Assembly: GCA_018398815.1 (NCBI GenBank)
Contig: CM031600.1
Span: forward strand, 50,145,916-50,209,915
DNA length: 64,000 nucleotides
Direction: 5' to 3'
DNA from: Conus ventricosus
Taxonomy: Eukaryota; Mollusca; Gastropoda; Neogastropoda; Conidae
This document shows, one piece after another, positions 1-12,243 of the stretch (its first letter is position 1; each line of letters begins with the position of its first letter). Below the pieces are notes generated by a model. The model was not told where the DNA came from, searched no databases, and worked only from the letters and a program-made list of their open reading frames with translations. The translations under genes were made by a program, and so were the position numbers.

Positions 1-1178
1 CATTGAGTCACGTTTGTGAGTATATTTGTATATCTGCATCCTTTGAATGCTGCAGTAGTGTTTATTATGCAAAACATTTGATTTTTCCCGCAAAACAGGA
101 AGTCTGTTGTAGCATACAGGACCCTTGTGATTTTTTAAAACATTTATCTGGAAATAGAGTTAACTATAAATTCAGAGCACTGAACATGTTCGTTTTGACA
201 CAGTGCCATGAATTTCTTTTAAAGAAGAAAGTATATTGTTCCGTCAAGTTAATTTCAAATTATGAACCTGAACTCAAAACACGGGAATGTTTTTCCTTTA
301 TACATTGAGAATGTACAAAAGGCTAAAAATGATCAATATTCTTTCTTTTTTGCAACAGAGATGTGATGTACATTTTCCTCAATCACTAACAAGTTATATT
401 TTAAAAATTTTGGTTTATTCTAAATACATTGACATGTTACACATGAACATTGGTGCGAACTCTCCATTTTACTAGCATTTTAATATTTTTGCGTGTTTAC
501 TGCTCAAAAAGTGCGAAAAAAAATCATTCTGTGAGTTTCATACTTCTGGGGGCAAATGGAAATGGGCGAAACAAACTGGATATCTTCAAACACACATTGA
601 GATTTTTTTTTTTCAATTTTTCATTTTCAGTGGCACAAATTTCTCAGCAAGTCAACCTCGGTTAAGAGAACAAACCTAGTGGTCAGTATCCGAGATAGCC
701 AACGGTGCCTATAGAGTAAACCAACTGTGAGATCCCGTGCGGTGAAAGGGATTATCGATCCTTGAGCATTTATAACAATTAGACCTTACACACAATGCGG
801 CTTTGTAATCAGTGAATCTTTTAACTTTACAGACTGATGCAGTTTCCCCGTCCTGGCATCGCTAAGCGCCAGCTGGCAAGCTTTTCCCACGTCACATCTC
901 ACAAGAGTTCTGGCAGTTAATGGCAGATGAGTAATAATCTCGCTTGTTTGTGGATGATTGTCCCCAGCGTATAGCAGAAGCACTCTATATTTAATTCTAA
1001 TCGTATATCATTTAGATCTACATTTTCCATCATGTATTCAAGTGCCTCTCTCGCTTTAGGATTTTCTGTATGCCTATAATTATGATAGTTTCTTGAAGAG
1101 TAAAGGACCAAACTGAAACATAAGCTATTGCACTGTTTTTCCTTGATTAATACACGTACATTGGGAAGAGAGGTGCTT
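1..1178. other. Unrecognised flank, no supported gene
   Basis: I see no recognisable protein domain here. A minus-strand open frame at 917-1111 (ending in LLLICH) and an overlapping one at 786-983 have fairly ordinary amino-acid composition and could be exon remnants, but neither matches a family I can name. The stretch is AT-rich with short T and A runs and ends at the LINE insertion at about 1186. Confidence 0.5.
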
Positions 1179-1185
1179 TTTTGCC

Positions 1186-2040
1186 AGAAGGATCCCCAAA
1201 GACGAGCAACTGTTATTGCTGGGTGACTTCAATGCCAGAGTGGGCGCTAACCATGATTCCTGGCCCTCCTGTCTTGGTAAGTTTGGTGTTGGAAAGATGA
1301 ATGAAAATGGGCAGCGACTCCTGGAGATGTGCTCATACCACGACTCAGCATCACCAACTCCTTCTTCCAGACAAACGCCCCAGCAGAAAGTGTCATGGAG
1401 ACACCCTCGCTCCAACCATTGGCATCAGCTAGACCTGATTATCATCAGGCGGTCTGCCTTGAGGTGTGTCCTTTTTACTCGCACCTTCCACAGCGCCGAC
1501 TGTGACACCGATCACTCGCTGGTGTGCTGCAAGATCAAGCTCCAGCCTAAGAAGATACATCGCTCTAGGCCTGAAGGCAAACCTCGCATCGATGTGAACA
1601 AGACCACACATCCTGACAAGGCGGCGGAATTTACCCAAGCCCTCTCCGAGATGTTCGACTTGGACCCTCCTGGTGGCTCAGCCCATGAGAGATGGGACCA
1701 CATCAGAGAGACAGTACACAGCACTGCCATGAAGATTTTCGGAAAAAAACAGACCAAGAACAACGACTGCTTTGAGGCCAACTCCTCCACACTCACCCAG
1801 CCACAGAAGAACGCCGCAGCGCCCACCTGGAATACAAGCGATCCCCCAGCCAGAGAAACCCTGCAGGTGTACAGATCCGCAAAGAGCAAAGTACAGAGAT
1901 TAGCAAGGCAGTGCGCAAACGACTACTGGCTTCAGCTATGTCAAAACATCAGATATCGGCCGATACTGGAAACATCAAGGGCATGTACGACGGCATCAAA
2001 AAAGCAATGGGCCCACCAAGAAGACTACAGCTCCACTAAA
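1186..2040 (+). pseudogene. LINE endonuclease, C-terminal half
   Basis: This is the DNA-nicking domain that starts target-primed reverse transcription. The translation begins LLLLGDFNARVG, the metal-binding motif of APE-type LINE endonucleases. Further on it contains the catalytic SDH-like signature as DTDHSLVCC, about 100 residues later. The N-terminal strands with the first catalytic Asn and Glu are absent because the element is 5'-truncated. The frame is open from 1216 to 2151, but the useful homology fades near 2040, where the reverse-transcriptase frame takes over. It belongs to the same element as the RT that follows. Confidence 0.85.
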
Positions 2041-3160
2041 GTCTGCCATGGGCGAGACCATCCAGGACAAGGACAAGCAGATGGAGCGTTGGTGGAACAT
2101 TATTCCGAATTGTACTCCAGACAGAAACCACGTCACCGACGAGGCCCTTGATGCGATTGAAAGCCTCCCCCTCATGGCGGAACTGGATGAGAAACCCACT
2201 CTGGCAGAACTAGAGAAAGCAATCATGAGCCTGTCCCCAGGAAAAGCACCAGGGAAGGATGGCATTACCACCAGAAATCATCAAGTGTGGCGGCAGTGCA
2301 CTGCTCGAACATCTGCACAACCTTCTATGTCAGTGCTGGGAGGAAGGAGCAGTACCTCAAGACATGAGAGATGCCAATATTGTCACATTATACAGAACAA
2401 AGGCGACAAAAGTGACTGCAATAACTACAGAGGAATATCTCTCCTGAGCATTGTAGGCAAAGTATTTGCAAGAGTCGTCCTGAACAGGCTGCAGAGGCTC
2501 GCTGACAGACTGTACCCAGAGTCGCAGTGCGGGTTCCGCTCGGAGAGATCAACCATCGACATGGTCTTCTCCATCAGACAGCTGCAAGAGAAATGCAGAG
2601 AGCAGCACAAGCCCCTCTTTCTGGCCTTCATCGACCTGACCAAGGCATTTGATCTTGTCAGCAGAGACGGGCTCTTCAACGTCCTAGCGAAGATAGGCTG
2701 CCCACCAAGACTCTTGAGCGTGACCAGTCCTTCCACGACGACATGAAAGGCACAGTGCAGTACGACGGCTCGACATCAGATGCCTTCAACATACGCAGTG
2801 GAGTCAAACAGGGCTGTGTCCTCGCTCCCACCTCTTCGGCATCTTCTTCGCTGTCCTGCTGAAGCACGCCTTTGGGACATCAATTGAGGGTGTTTACCTT
2901 CACACCCGATCAGATGGCCGACTGTTCAACCTGGCTCGGCTGAAGGCAAAGAGCAAAGTACGAGTAGTGACCATCAGAGACATGCTGTTTGCAGATGACG
3001 CTGCTCTGGCCACCCACACCGAAGCAGAGTTACAGTGCCTGATGGACCGCTTTGCAAAAGCTTGTGATGAGTTTGGCCTGACAATAAGCTTGAAGAAGAC
3101 GAATGTGATGGCTCAGGATGCTGAACAACCCGCATCACATCAACAACCATGAATTAGAGG
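2041..3160 (+). pseudogene. LINE reverse transcriptase, frameshifted
   Basis: The reading is GKAPGKDGI, then (one frame over, 2259-2430) PPEIIKCGGSALLEHLHNLL. It returns to the first frame for KGDKSDCNNYRGISLLS and AFIDLTKAFD (finger and palm motifs A). Next come SGVKQGCVLAPT (motif B) and LFADDAALATHT (motif C, the FADD catalytic pair) at about 2985-3020. The catalytic Asp of motif A and both Asp of FADD are present, but at least three frame changes separate the blocks. The nearest functional parallel is any LINE ORF2 polymerase. It is inactive unless the shifts are sequencing errors. Confidence 0.88.
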
Positions 3161-3275
3161 CCGTTAACCAGTTCACGTACTCGGTTCCACCATCACCGAC
3201 AACCTCTCTCTGGATACGGAGATCAACAGAAGGATTGGCAAGGCCTCTACCACCCTGGCCAGACTATCTCAGAGA

Positions 3276-3905
3276 GTGTGGAACAACAGCATGTTAACAT
3301 TGAACACCAAGATTGCTGTGTATCGAGCCTGTGTGCTAAGCACTCTCCTGTACGCCAGTGAATCCTGGACCCTGTATGCCTCACAAGAGAAGAGGCTAAG
3401 TGCCTTCCACATGCGCTGTCTCCGGCGCATACTTGGGATCACATGGAATGATCGCGTGACAAACAACGATGTGCTTGAGCGTGCAAAGATTCCCAGCATG
3501 ACCACTCTTCTCCGTCAGCGTCGCCTCAGGTGGCTTGGTCATGTGCGTCGAATGGACGACGGCAGGATCCCCAAAGACATTCTGTACGCAGAGCTTGCCT
3601 CTGGCAAAAGAACAATTGGAAGACCACAACTCCGCTTCAAGGATGTTTGCAAGCGCGACCTGAAGGCTCTCGACATCGACACCAACACCTGGGAAGAGCT
3701 TGCTCGGGACAGATCCAGCTGGAGACACTCTGTGAACACTGGGCTGGAAGCTGGCGAAGAGAAGCTCCGGAAGCTTGCCGATGACAAGCGCGCACAGAGA
3801 AAGAACAAGCAGCTGCTGCCAGCGCTGACTCGCCTCAAGTGCATCAAATGCGGCAGAGACTGCCTCTCCATGTGGGTCTATACAGCCACAGCAGATGCTG
3901 TATGA
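3276..3905 (+). pseudogene. LINE ORF2 C-terminal region
   Basis: This frame follows the RT thumb. It contains the LINE signatures LYASESWTL, HMRCLRRILGI and RLRWLGHVRRMDD, then GRPQLRFKDVCKRDL and a terminal CIKCGRDC cysteine pair group. Such motifs are common in mollusc and cnidarian LINE proteins and are often mislabelled as host genes in automated annotation. It stays open for 209 codons to a TGA at 3903-3905. After the stop come about 90 bases of 3' UTR and the ACAAC/A tail. Confidence 0.85.
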
Positions 3906-4124
3906 CACTGAAACATTCGCAGAGGGCGCAAATCCATCGTCTCCCGAGACTAACGGATGCCACCACATGCGCAATATTTACAACAACAACAAAAAATTCT
4001 TTTGCCTTGCTTCAGATGTAGAAAACCCTTCATTTTTTGTTTTAAAGAAATTGTATTGATGATCTTACATGGCAAAGATCCTTGAGAATGTTCGTTAACA
4101 TACAACATAACCTATCGATTGTAC

Positions 4125-6268
4125 TTAAACGATGGGGTCAGTACTGGATTCTAACCACTGTGAAAGTTTGACTTCATTGGATTTTCTTCGCTTTTCTACC
4201 AGAACGTTCAATGTGTACAAGAACGGATTAGCAGCTGAATTCAAGGGTAAAATGTAAACAGCCAAAGCTATGACTATTTCTCTAGAAATTGGAGTACCCA
4301 CCAAGGCCAGAATTCCACACAGTCCAATGGGAAACCAGCACAGAAAATCTGTTACTGCAACACTGATCAACCGCCGGGCTAAAGTTATATCCTGTGACTT
4401 TCTAGTGGTATTAGTTTTCAGAGAATTATTCTGCACTGACCTATATATGAAGATCTGACCAGTGGAAATAAATAAAACAGAACAAAATTAAACACTATTA
4501 ACACGCCCAAAGAATAGTCTTTTCCTTTGAAATACTGCCTTGTCACTGGCAATGGGATACAATGCCTGTCTGACTGTAAAACCTCCAGTGTGATGTTACT
4601 GGAAGCAAAGGCAATACGGCCAGAAACCATGCCACCAGCCAAATCAGCAGACAAGTCACTGTTGCGATGTTTTGTCAAATCGCAGCGTGCTGAAAAGAAG
4701 ACGAAGTGCAACAAAACGATCCAGCGTGATCAGACAGATTATCAAAGCTGAAGCTTCACTGGACAACACCGACAGGAAACCAGCCATTTTTACAGACAAT
4801 ACTGCTTTTCCATGCGTCACCATAATGGAAGTATCTGCCACGGAAATCTTCATCCGCCACTCCAATAATGATAATGTAGACACCCATCAGAAAGTCAGCC
4901 ATGGTAAGGTTGATGACAAACACACTGAAACCACTTGCAGAAGCCAGATCTTTTGTCAACCAAACGTGACAAGAAACAAAAGATGTTGCCAATATAAAGA
5001 CACGCATGCTACAAGCCATAGAAATACGCGGTATATCCATGATTGTAGTAAATCTTCACATGAAGAAATGTCGTCCCTAGGGGCATGGCAAGATCTCGTT
5101 TCAAAATTTTGAGGGAGAATAGCACCGCACAGAGTATATAATTTTGTGTGTAGATAACATGCAAACGTTGCAGATCGGTGAAAATGTTCAACGGGAATGT
5201 TTTTATTGGACTGGCGCCCATGTAGAGTTCCGTCAACTGCGGCAAGGATCCAAAACTACTAAGGAGAGTGTGAATGGATGTGAAACTTAAATTCAGTTTC
5301 TGTATATTAGGAAAAGGGACCAGATTTGCGGGTGAAACAGCTTCAGGTTAATGTATGACAGGTCTATGGTTGTGAGTTTGCTCTGCTGGAGGCCAACTGA
5401 CTGGTCAATAAAGAGAGAGGTCAGAGGGTTCTTGGACAATGACAACGTCTCTAGATTTTTCAAACCCAAGAAAACTAGTGAGATTAACTCTCTTCAGTTG
5501 GTTACCACTTAGATCAAGGATTTTCAAATTTGCCAAAGACATGACAGGTATGTGAGTTAAAGAACATTGAGCAAGGCCCAAATGTATCAGATAGACAAGG
5601 CTGAACACATCATCACTGTAAACCAGAACCTGTAGCATCTAGAGAACGGAGGTGGGAAAGGACGCGGCAAAGACAGGCAGAGCACACCGAATGTGTAGCC
5701 TTGACATTGGCAGTTGTCAGGACAGGTGATGTCACAAAACAATTCGTCATCATGCATTGGGCAATGAGACCAGTCATCACATAAAATGATCATTGTGCAC
5801 ACAAATTGTCGACAGCCTGCAACGGAGAAACCCTGGACACGTCATCTCTTCACACCCCTTCTCGTCCTGGTGGTTAATACAGTCGTACATTCCATTGCAT
5901 CGTGTGTAGACAGGCAGGCAATCGTTGAAATCACCAGGACATCTGTAGTGTGTGTCAGGGCAGGGCTCGGTGGAGTTCATTGGAACTGAGCAAAACACCC
6001 AGTTGTCATCAAATTTGGGCAAGAGCGGGTGATGGAATGTTTTTGTGATATACATGCAAACCCCTGAAGATATGACAATTGTTTTCATCTGATTCATCCC
6101 AGCAATGAAAGATCTGATCACATAGCTTATCATAGGACAGACAATGACAATTGGAACACGTATATTCCTTAACACACTGAGGATGCACACAAAAAGATTC
6201 GTCATTTTATCATGACAATCAATGACCAAATCCAGACGGGGCGTACGAAAAAGTGAATTTATCTTCAC
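4125..6268 (-). pseudogene. GRL101-like LDLa/LRR G-protein coupled receptor, frameshifted
   Basis: Read on the minus strand, this is a membrane receptor with a large ectodomain. The order is an LDL-receptor class A module (CPDTHYRC...CNGMYDC, about 5990-5870), a second LDLa (CRLSTICVHNDHF...CPMHDDELFC), a cysteine-rich LRR cap (CPDNCQCQG), and LRRs (LKILDLSGNQLKRV near 5500; LTELYMGASPIKTFP near 5230). Seven-transmembrane blocks follow: VFVINLTMADFLMGVYI (TM2), LITLDRFVAL (end of TM3, the DRY position), FNFVLFYLFPLV (TM5) and LPLNSAANPFLYTLN (TM7, NPxxY-like). At least six frame changes occur between 5800 and 4430, so it is a pseudogene or badly sequenced. The upstream CUB/lectin part seen in the 60-kb paralogue is not found. 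The LINE at 1.2-4.0 kb lies 120 bp past its C-terminus. Confidence 0.87.
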
Positions 6269-7080
6269 TTTTTAAACAGAGGAACGGAGTGGTGGGTCCC
6301 TATTCCAGGCTGTTTTTTTTTGGGCATCTGATTGCAAAAAACAAAAGGGTGTATTCTTTGAAAAGCTTCGGGCAGCCAAGTGAAAAGGGGGAAACGTCAA
6401 AGCACATGACCCCATGGCATGGCAAAAAATTTTTTTCCTTTTGGGTGACAAAAATAAGTATTTCAGATATCCTTTAATCGAATGTCAGTTCTTTTGCATT
6501 TTCGTTGAATTTACATACTATCCCGATAAAAAGGAAGGTTTAATTTCCCAAAATAACCGGCAAAGTTTTGTCTAGAAGATTAGATTCTAAAGTGAAAAAA
6601 CCCTCTCCCTTTAAAAAAAAGGTACCGGGAAAAAAACGTGAGCAGTACAGGTTGTCGCACAATTTTGATGTCCATACTTTAATTGCAGTGGTTTTAAAAT
6701 GAACAAACCCCCATGAATTTCACTTCCCCAGACAAACTGATAAGCAGTATCATCCGGTCAAAAAAGGGAAAACTTAGCACTCCCCCCAACCCCAGAACAG
6801 AAGTCCCGACTATTTTTTTGGTGATTCTCTTTCCCCAGTAAAAATCCACTGTCTTTTCCCAAAAACAATATATGGCAACCCTTCTACGGACAACTTCAAT
6901 CGTTTTTAAAATTAAACGAATCCTTTTTCGTTTTTTTTCCATTTTGAGGCATTTTTAAATTGCACAAACCAACAATGGGGTGTTTTTTACTTTTCCTTCA
7001 AATCTGAGAAAAAAAATGCAAATAAACACAACGTTGAAAAAAACAATCCCAAAATTTGAAAGCGCCAAAACACGCACTAC

Positions 7081-7235
7081 ACAACACCCATCACCACCCC
7101 CCCCCCCCCCCCCAACACCCACCTCTCTAACCACACACACACACGCCCCACCCCCGCCGCACGCACGCACGCCGCACCACCACCACACACAACACACACA
7201 CACCCCACACACACACACACACACACACCACACAC
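7081..7235. repeat. Poly(C) and (CA)n/(CCA)n microsatellite cluster
   Basis: A run of about 17 C is followed by imperfect CA, CCA and GCACG repeats. The reading frames across it give only His/Thr/Pro repeats. Confidence 0.9.
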
Positions 7236-10200
7236 CCCATTTCAAAAAAGTAAAACATTTTGAAATGTGCAGCAAAAACGAAACTAAATAAATTTACTTA
7301 ATTAAACGGTTTCCTTTTATTTGCCAAAAGGGGCCCCTGACAATAAAAACAGAAGGCTTCGCGCTAACCGGACCACATGAAAAAGGGTTTAATACAGGGG
7401 TTTTTAACTCACTGCCCCCGTTTTGGGAAAAATGAATCAAATGTAACACACAACGTTTTTTTTGGGAAAATATAGTAACTGCCATGGTCTGAAAATAGGC
7501 AGTGAAACAAGAAACCTGAATTTCACACCATGGGAAAAAATTCTTCACACCCCCCACCCCAATTGACTACCAAAAACCCAATTTTTTAATATCTACCGGG
7601 CCCCAAAAAAAGCCCCCTTTTTTTTGGGTAAAGCCCCCAAAGTGGTTTTTTCTTACCCTTTTTTAAACTAGATCCCCCTTTTTGGTTTGGGTTTGTAACA
7701 TTTGGGGGGCCCCAAAAAATAATTTTTTTTAAAAAAAAAAAAAAATTAAAAGGGTAAAAAAAAAAAACCGGGGTTTTCAAAAAACGCCCCCCTTTAAAAA
7801 AGAAAAAAAAAAAGGAATCCCAAATAAAAATTAAAAAATTTTTTTTAAAATTTAAAGGGGGCGGGGTTGGGATTAAAAAAAAATTAAAAGAAAAAAATAA
7901 AATCCCCCTTTAAAACAATAAAAAATGTTAAATTTTTAAAAGAAAAGGTTTGTTTTTTTTATTGTTAAAAAAAAACAGGGACCTTCATTAAAAATGTGAA
8001 AATTTTGCCATTAAACAAATTTTCTGAACTTATTTTTTAAAAATGTTTGGGAAGGCAAAACGGGAAAAAATTATTTAAAAAAAGAAAGTCAAAAAATCAA
8101 AAAAACAACTAAAACCAAATTTCCTATTAATTTTGGGAAAACGGGGAAAAGGAATTTAAAGAGACTTAAACAATTTAAAAAATGGAAAAAATAAAAGGGG
8201 CTTTAAAAAGGAATCCTTTGACCATCTTAAAAATTTAAACCTTAAAATTTGAAGGGGGAAAAAGGATTCCCCATTTTTTGCAAAAAGGCAATGCCCGGAA
8301 AAAAATTCGAAAAAATTGAAGAATAGGTTCTGGGGTATTACATTTTTAAAAACCTTTAAAATTTAAAAAATAAAAAGGAGGAATTTTCAAGAAAACAAAA
8401 CAATGGGAACCCCCAAAAGGAGTGCATGCCCTATCCCTTTTTTTAATATTTTTCCAGATTTAAAAATCTTCAAAAAATTTTGAAAAAAAATAGGGAATAT
8501 CTTAAGGGAAAGTTTTTAAAACGCACACACCATTAAATAATAAATAAAATTAAAAAGATTATCAAAATAAACCAGAAAAAATGGTAATCCCGAAAAGGGG
8601 GCCCTTTAGTGAAAAAATGCAATTTTTTCAAACGGTTAACCAAATTTTCCCCCGCCGTAAAATTTTGATGATTTTTTAAATTTAAAAAAAATTAAAATTT
8701 TTGGGAGTAAATTTAACTTCAAAATTAGCGGGAATTTATCCATACAAACTATTCTAACAAAGCAAGAAAAACTTTAATTTTTTGAAAATGGGTCAACAAC
8801 TGGGGTAAAGACATAAAGTTTTAAAACATTTACATGCGTTTACGTCAAATTACCCTATGCCCAGAGACATTTTCCATCCCCAAAAGTTTAATTAAAAATT
8901 GCTTATCGATAGTAAAGTTACAAGAAGCTCTTGTGTCCCGGTTCATACATCAACTTTAAAACTTATTGAAGATCGGAATATTGCCTTTTGAAAAAAAAAT
9001 AAAACTTGCTTAAAAATATATTTAAAGAAGTCTCAGCAAAACTTAATACCACTAAAACTATTAAAAAATCAAAATAATTTTTCCTAAAGGGGCACAAATA
9101 CGATTCTCTAAAACGTTGCCTCATACACATCCGACTTATTTGCAAAAGCAGCACTGCCCCTCAAAACGTACTCCTCGGGTGCTTTTAACTATCCCGGGAA
9201 TGGGAACTTAGTAAGGGAAATTATAAATAGATACACAAGTTTAAAAAAAGTTTTTGGACCCTTCGCCAAAATGCTAATCACATATAAATGAAAAATTATT
9301 AAATCACCTTAAAAATTAACGATGGTTCTGTATAGACAACATTTTTCTGGTTCAGCATTTATAATTTTCCATCTTAAAAATAAAAAGGTTACCACCTTTG
9401 GGACAATTTTCCAATTAGCGGAAATTTTTGCCATTTTTTATGGCTTACCTTTTTTTCTTTATTTTTTAAATTTCCGCTTTCAAATATTCTTTGTGTTGAT
9501 TTAAAAACAGTCCTACAAGCTCTAAAAATTTTGAATTAAAGTTGAGAGCGAACTTTTTCAAATCTAACCCCTTTAATTCATTTTTTTCATTTATTTGGGT
9601 TCCTATGTCGATTTTGTTGGGGTTTCCCTCACAGTGGGTTACTGCGAAAGAAAGGGTAGCCAATTTGCCAAAAGGCTGCTTTCATGAAAAATTTAACAAA
9701 GATATGCATTTCCCTTTTTCCTTACATGAGAGTTATATTTTAAAGACGTATCCCGGAAAATCTATTTAAAAAAAGCGAAAAGGGACCCAAAAAAAAAAAA
9801 GGGGGGAATTATTTAACAAGATATAGACTAAAACAGGACAAAATTTTACCAAATGGGGTTTTAAAAAAATTTGATTTTTAGATGGGCTTTTATGCCTTTA
9901 AAAAACCCCAAAATTTTGTAAACATGGACTTGCTTTGGGCCCAAATCACCCCGTTCCATCTACTTTTTTTGGCGATAGAATGAAAGCCCCACTTTTCCCG
10001 CTTGGGTTTTTTAACACGAACCGTCGATGCGCCTTTAAGACTATCCTTCCCAAAGAAACAAACATTTTTGAAGTTGTTTAGGACTGATAAGAGCCCAGTT
10101 TTGACATTTTCTTAACGTCTATGTTATTTCCCCCCTCCTGGTTTGCTTATTTAGTGTTTCTTTCAAATTTTTTGGATTCAAAAATTTTTTTGTTGTTTTT

Positions 10201-10389
10201 TTAATTTTTTTTTTTTTTTTTTTTTTTAAATTATTTTTATTTTAAAAAATTTTTTTTTTATCTAGGCCCCAAATGCATTATAAAACCATGTACGCCCAAA
10301 TCAACACCAACCGTTTGCAGCATACACCCAAAAACACCACATGCACACACACATAACACTCTTCGTCAAATCACTGTTAGGTGGGTAAC

Positions 10390-10735
10390 TTTAAAAAAAA
10401 GAACGAACGCACACACACCACCAAACCCCCTTTCCCCAAAACACAACAGCCGCATTTCCCCAACTCACAATACGCGCCACACACGCACACACACAAACAC
10501 ACAACATATACTTATACAAACACACACACACACCACACACCACCACACAAACCCCACACACACACACACGCCGCGCGCGCGGGGCGCGGCCCCGCGCCGG
10601 CCCCAAACACAACACAGCACACACAAGGGAAAAGAAGAAGAGAGAGAAGGGGGGGGGGGAAAAGAAGGAGAAAAAGAGAGAGAAAAGAGAGAAGAGAAGA
10701 GAAAAACGAGACAAAAACTCGCGCATCGCGTGCAT
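10390..10735. repeat. (CA)n, GC-rich spot and purine tract
   Basis: Imperfect CACA repeats (10410-10570) run into a sharply GC-rich spot of CGCG steps at 10572-10602 and then a purine-only G/A tract (10625-10710). The long open frames on both strands are artefacts of simple sequence. Confidence 0.85.
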
Positions 10736-10870
10736 GTTACATCAAAATGAACAAAAGTTGGTGTCATTTTTTTTAACGTCTTTCCACAACGTGATATTAG
10801 ACAATAAACTGCTTTCTGTGTTTTTGTGCGGGTGCAAATTGTTTTAGTAAAAAAAAGGCCCTGCAACCCC

Positions 10871-11212
10871 CTCTCTCTCTCTCCCCCTCCCCTTTCTTTC
10901 CTCTCTCTCTCTCTCTCTCTCTCCCCTCTCTCTCTTCCCTCTCTCTTCTTCTTCTGTCTTGGGGCGTCCCCTCTTTCTCCCTCTCTCTCTCTCTCTTTTT
11001 TCTCTCCTCTTCTTTCTCTCTCTCTCTCTCCACCCCCCCCCCCCACCCTCTCACACACACACACACACAACACACACAACCCACAAAAAACGCTCACCAC
11101 ACCACCCAAGATTAGTATGTATATGTATCTCTTCTCTCTCCTCTCTCTCTCTCTCTCCCCTCTCTTCCCCCTCTCTCCCTCTCCCTCCCCCTTTTCCCTC
11201 TCCCTCTCTCTT

Positions 11213-11244
<32 letters not shown>

Positions 11245-11295
11245 TCTCTTCTCTCCCTCCCCTTCTCTTCCCCCTTTTTCTCTCTCCTCTGTCTT
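10871..11295. repeat. Long imperfect (CT)n pyrimidine tracts
   Basis: Two pyrimidine blocks (10871-11055 and 11128-11295) are separated by a short CACA segment. The frames translate to Ser/Leu repeats without any domain. The runs vary in length and are broken by CC and TTT. Confidence 0.9.
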
Positions 11296-11570
11296 CAGGT
11301 TTTACAAAACGGAACGATTATCCAAAAAATTTTTTTTTAAAATCTATTCTTTTTCAAACCTGTTTCCCAAAAAAAGAAAATATGAAACGGGGAAAAACAA
11401 ATCTACTTTAAAACCCCTTTTGCATCAAAAAAGGGCCAAAAGGCATTGAAAAAGGCCCCATAAACATCTATTAAACTTTTTATCTTTTAAACCCAAAAAT
11501 TGACGAAAAAAAAATTTTAAATTAAAACTTTTAAACTACTTTTCGTGACGGCTTTGGTTATGCGGCGCGC

Positions 11571-11655
11571 GGGTGTGTGTGTGTGGTGTGTGTTGTGTTG
11601 TGTGTGTGTGTGTGTTGTGTGTGTGTGTTGTTGTGTGTGTGTTTGTGTTTTTGGT
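11571..11655. repeat. (GT)n microsatellite
   Basis: An imperfect GT repeat interrupted by GTT, flanked by AT-rich sequence. Confidence 0.9.
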
Positions 11656-12243
11656 GCTATGTTGTTTGAAGTCAAACATAAAATGCATAAAATAAATGCT
11701 GTTTATTGGGTAGAATTTTTTTTTTAAAAATAATTGTTATTTTTTTTTAAAAAACAAAAGACGTGCCCCAATTGAAATTTTACGTAGTGATAATAATCTT
11801 TTAATTTGAATTAATTTGAATTTTTAAATAATTTATTCACACACATCCGAGTCAGAACTTGTATACAACCTTTAGGTCGCCTTCACATACACCATTTTGG
11901 ATGCACAAGTTCAAAGCAGTGACATGTTTAATAAAATTTTTTTTTCCTAACATTAGGTTTTTTTCTTGGGGCTCGATTAAAAACTGAAAGACTGCTACGT
12001 TTTGGATCAAAGCAGGAACCCCAAAAAAATCTTGAGAGTAAGCAGTTCTACCATTTTAAATCCCCCCGTTCAAAAAAACATAAAAAAAATTTATTATCAA
12101 AATTTGCAGCATTCTTCCCGTGTGCAATCCAAATTTTTGATCAAAAAAACATAAAAAGGAATCCCCCGGGAAATGACGAGCAACATACAAAAGCCCCGTC
12201 TTTCCAAACAAGAATTTGTCCAAATTTAAAAAATAAATTTGAT

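Larger units (their letters stand above)
1186..3998 (+). mobile_element. 5'-truncated non-LTR retrotransposon (LINE)
   Basis: The element holds, in order, the C-terminal part of an APE-type endonuclease, a reverse transcriptase and a long C-terminal region, all on the plus strand. It ends in an ACAAC-rich tail followed by A6. The 7-mer TTTTGCC lies just before the first recognisable codon (1179-1185) and again just after the tail (4000-4006). This is the pattern expected of a target-site duplication from target-primed reverse transcription. The 5' end is missing: reading starts inside the endonuclease just upstream of GDFNARVG. The frame changes several times, so the copy is dead as read. The clade (RTE-like or I/Nimb-like) is not resolved. 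Confidence 0.88.
6270..12240. other. Homopolymer-swollen low-complexity tract, no supported gene
   Basis: Almost every short block holds runs of three to ten identical bases (for example around 7560-7860, 8020-8700, 9780-10260). All four bases are affected, including many GGGG and CCCC runs. No protein domain can be followed for more than a few dozen codons on either strand. This differs from the flanks, where LINE and receptor coding sequence is legible. It could be a genuinely degenerate repeat tract or sequence assembled from low-accuracy reads. Some minus-strand blocks (for example 9466-9663) may be LINE remnants, but I cannot support that. Confidence 0.6.

Noticed and set aside
1..308. 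101-residue ORF at the window start
   Set aside because: No domain and atypical composition; likely chance in AT-rich sequence.
3276..3905. Host nuclear gene with RRMRWLGHV-type motifs
   Set aside because: The motifs are those of LINE ORF2 C-termini, and it follows endonuclease and RT of the same element.
10391..11449. Long Ser/Leu, Arg/Glu and Cys/Val open frames
   Set aside because: They are translations of CT/GA/CA/GT simple repeats.
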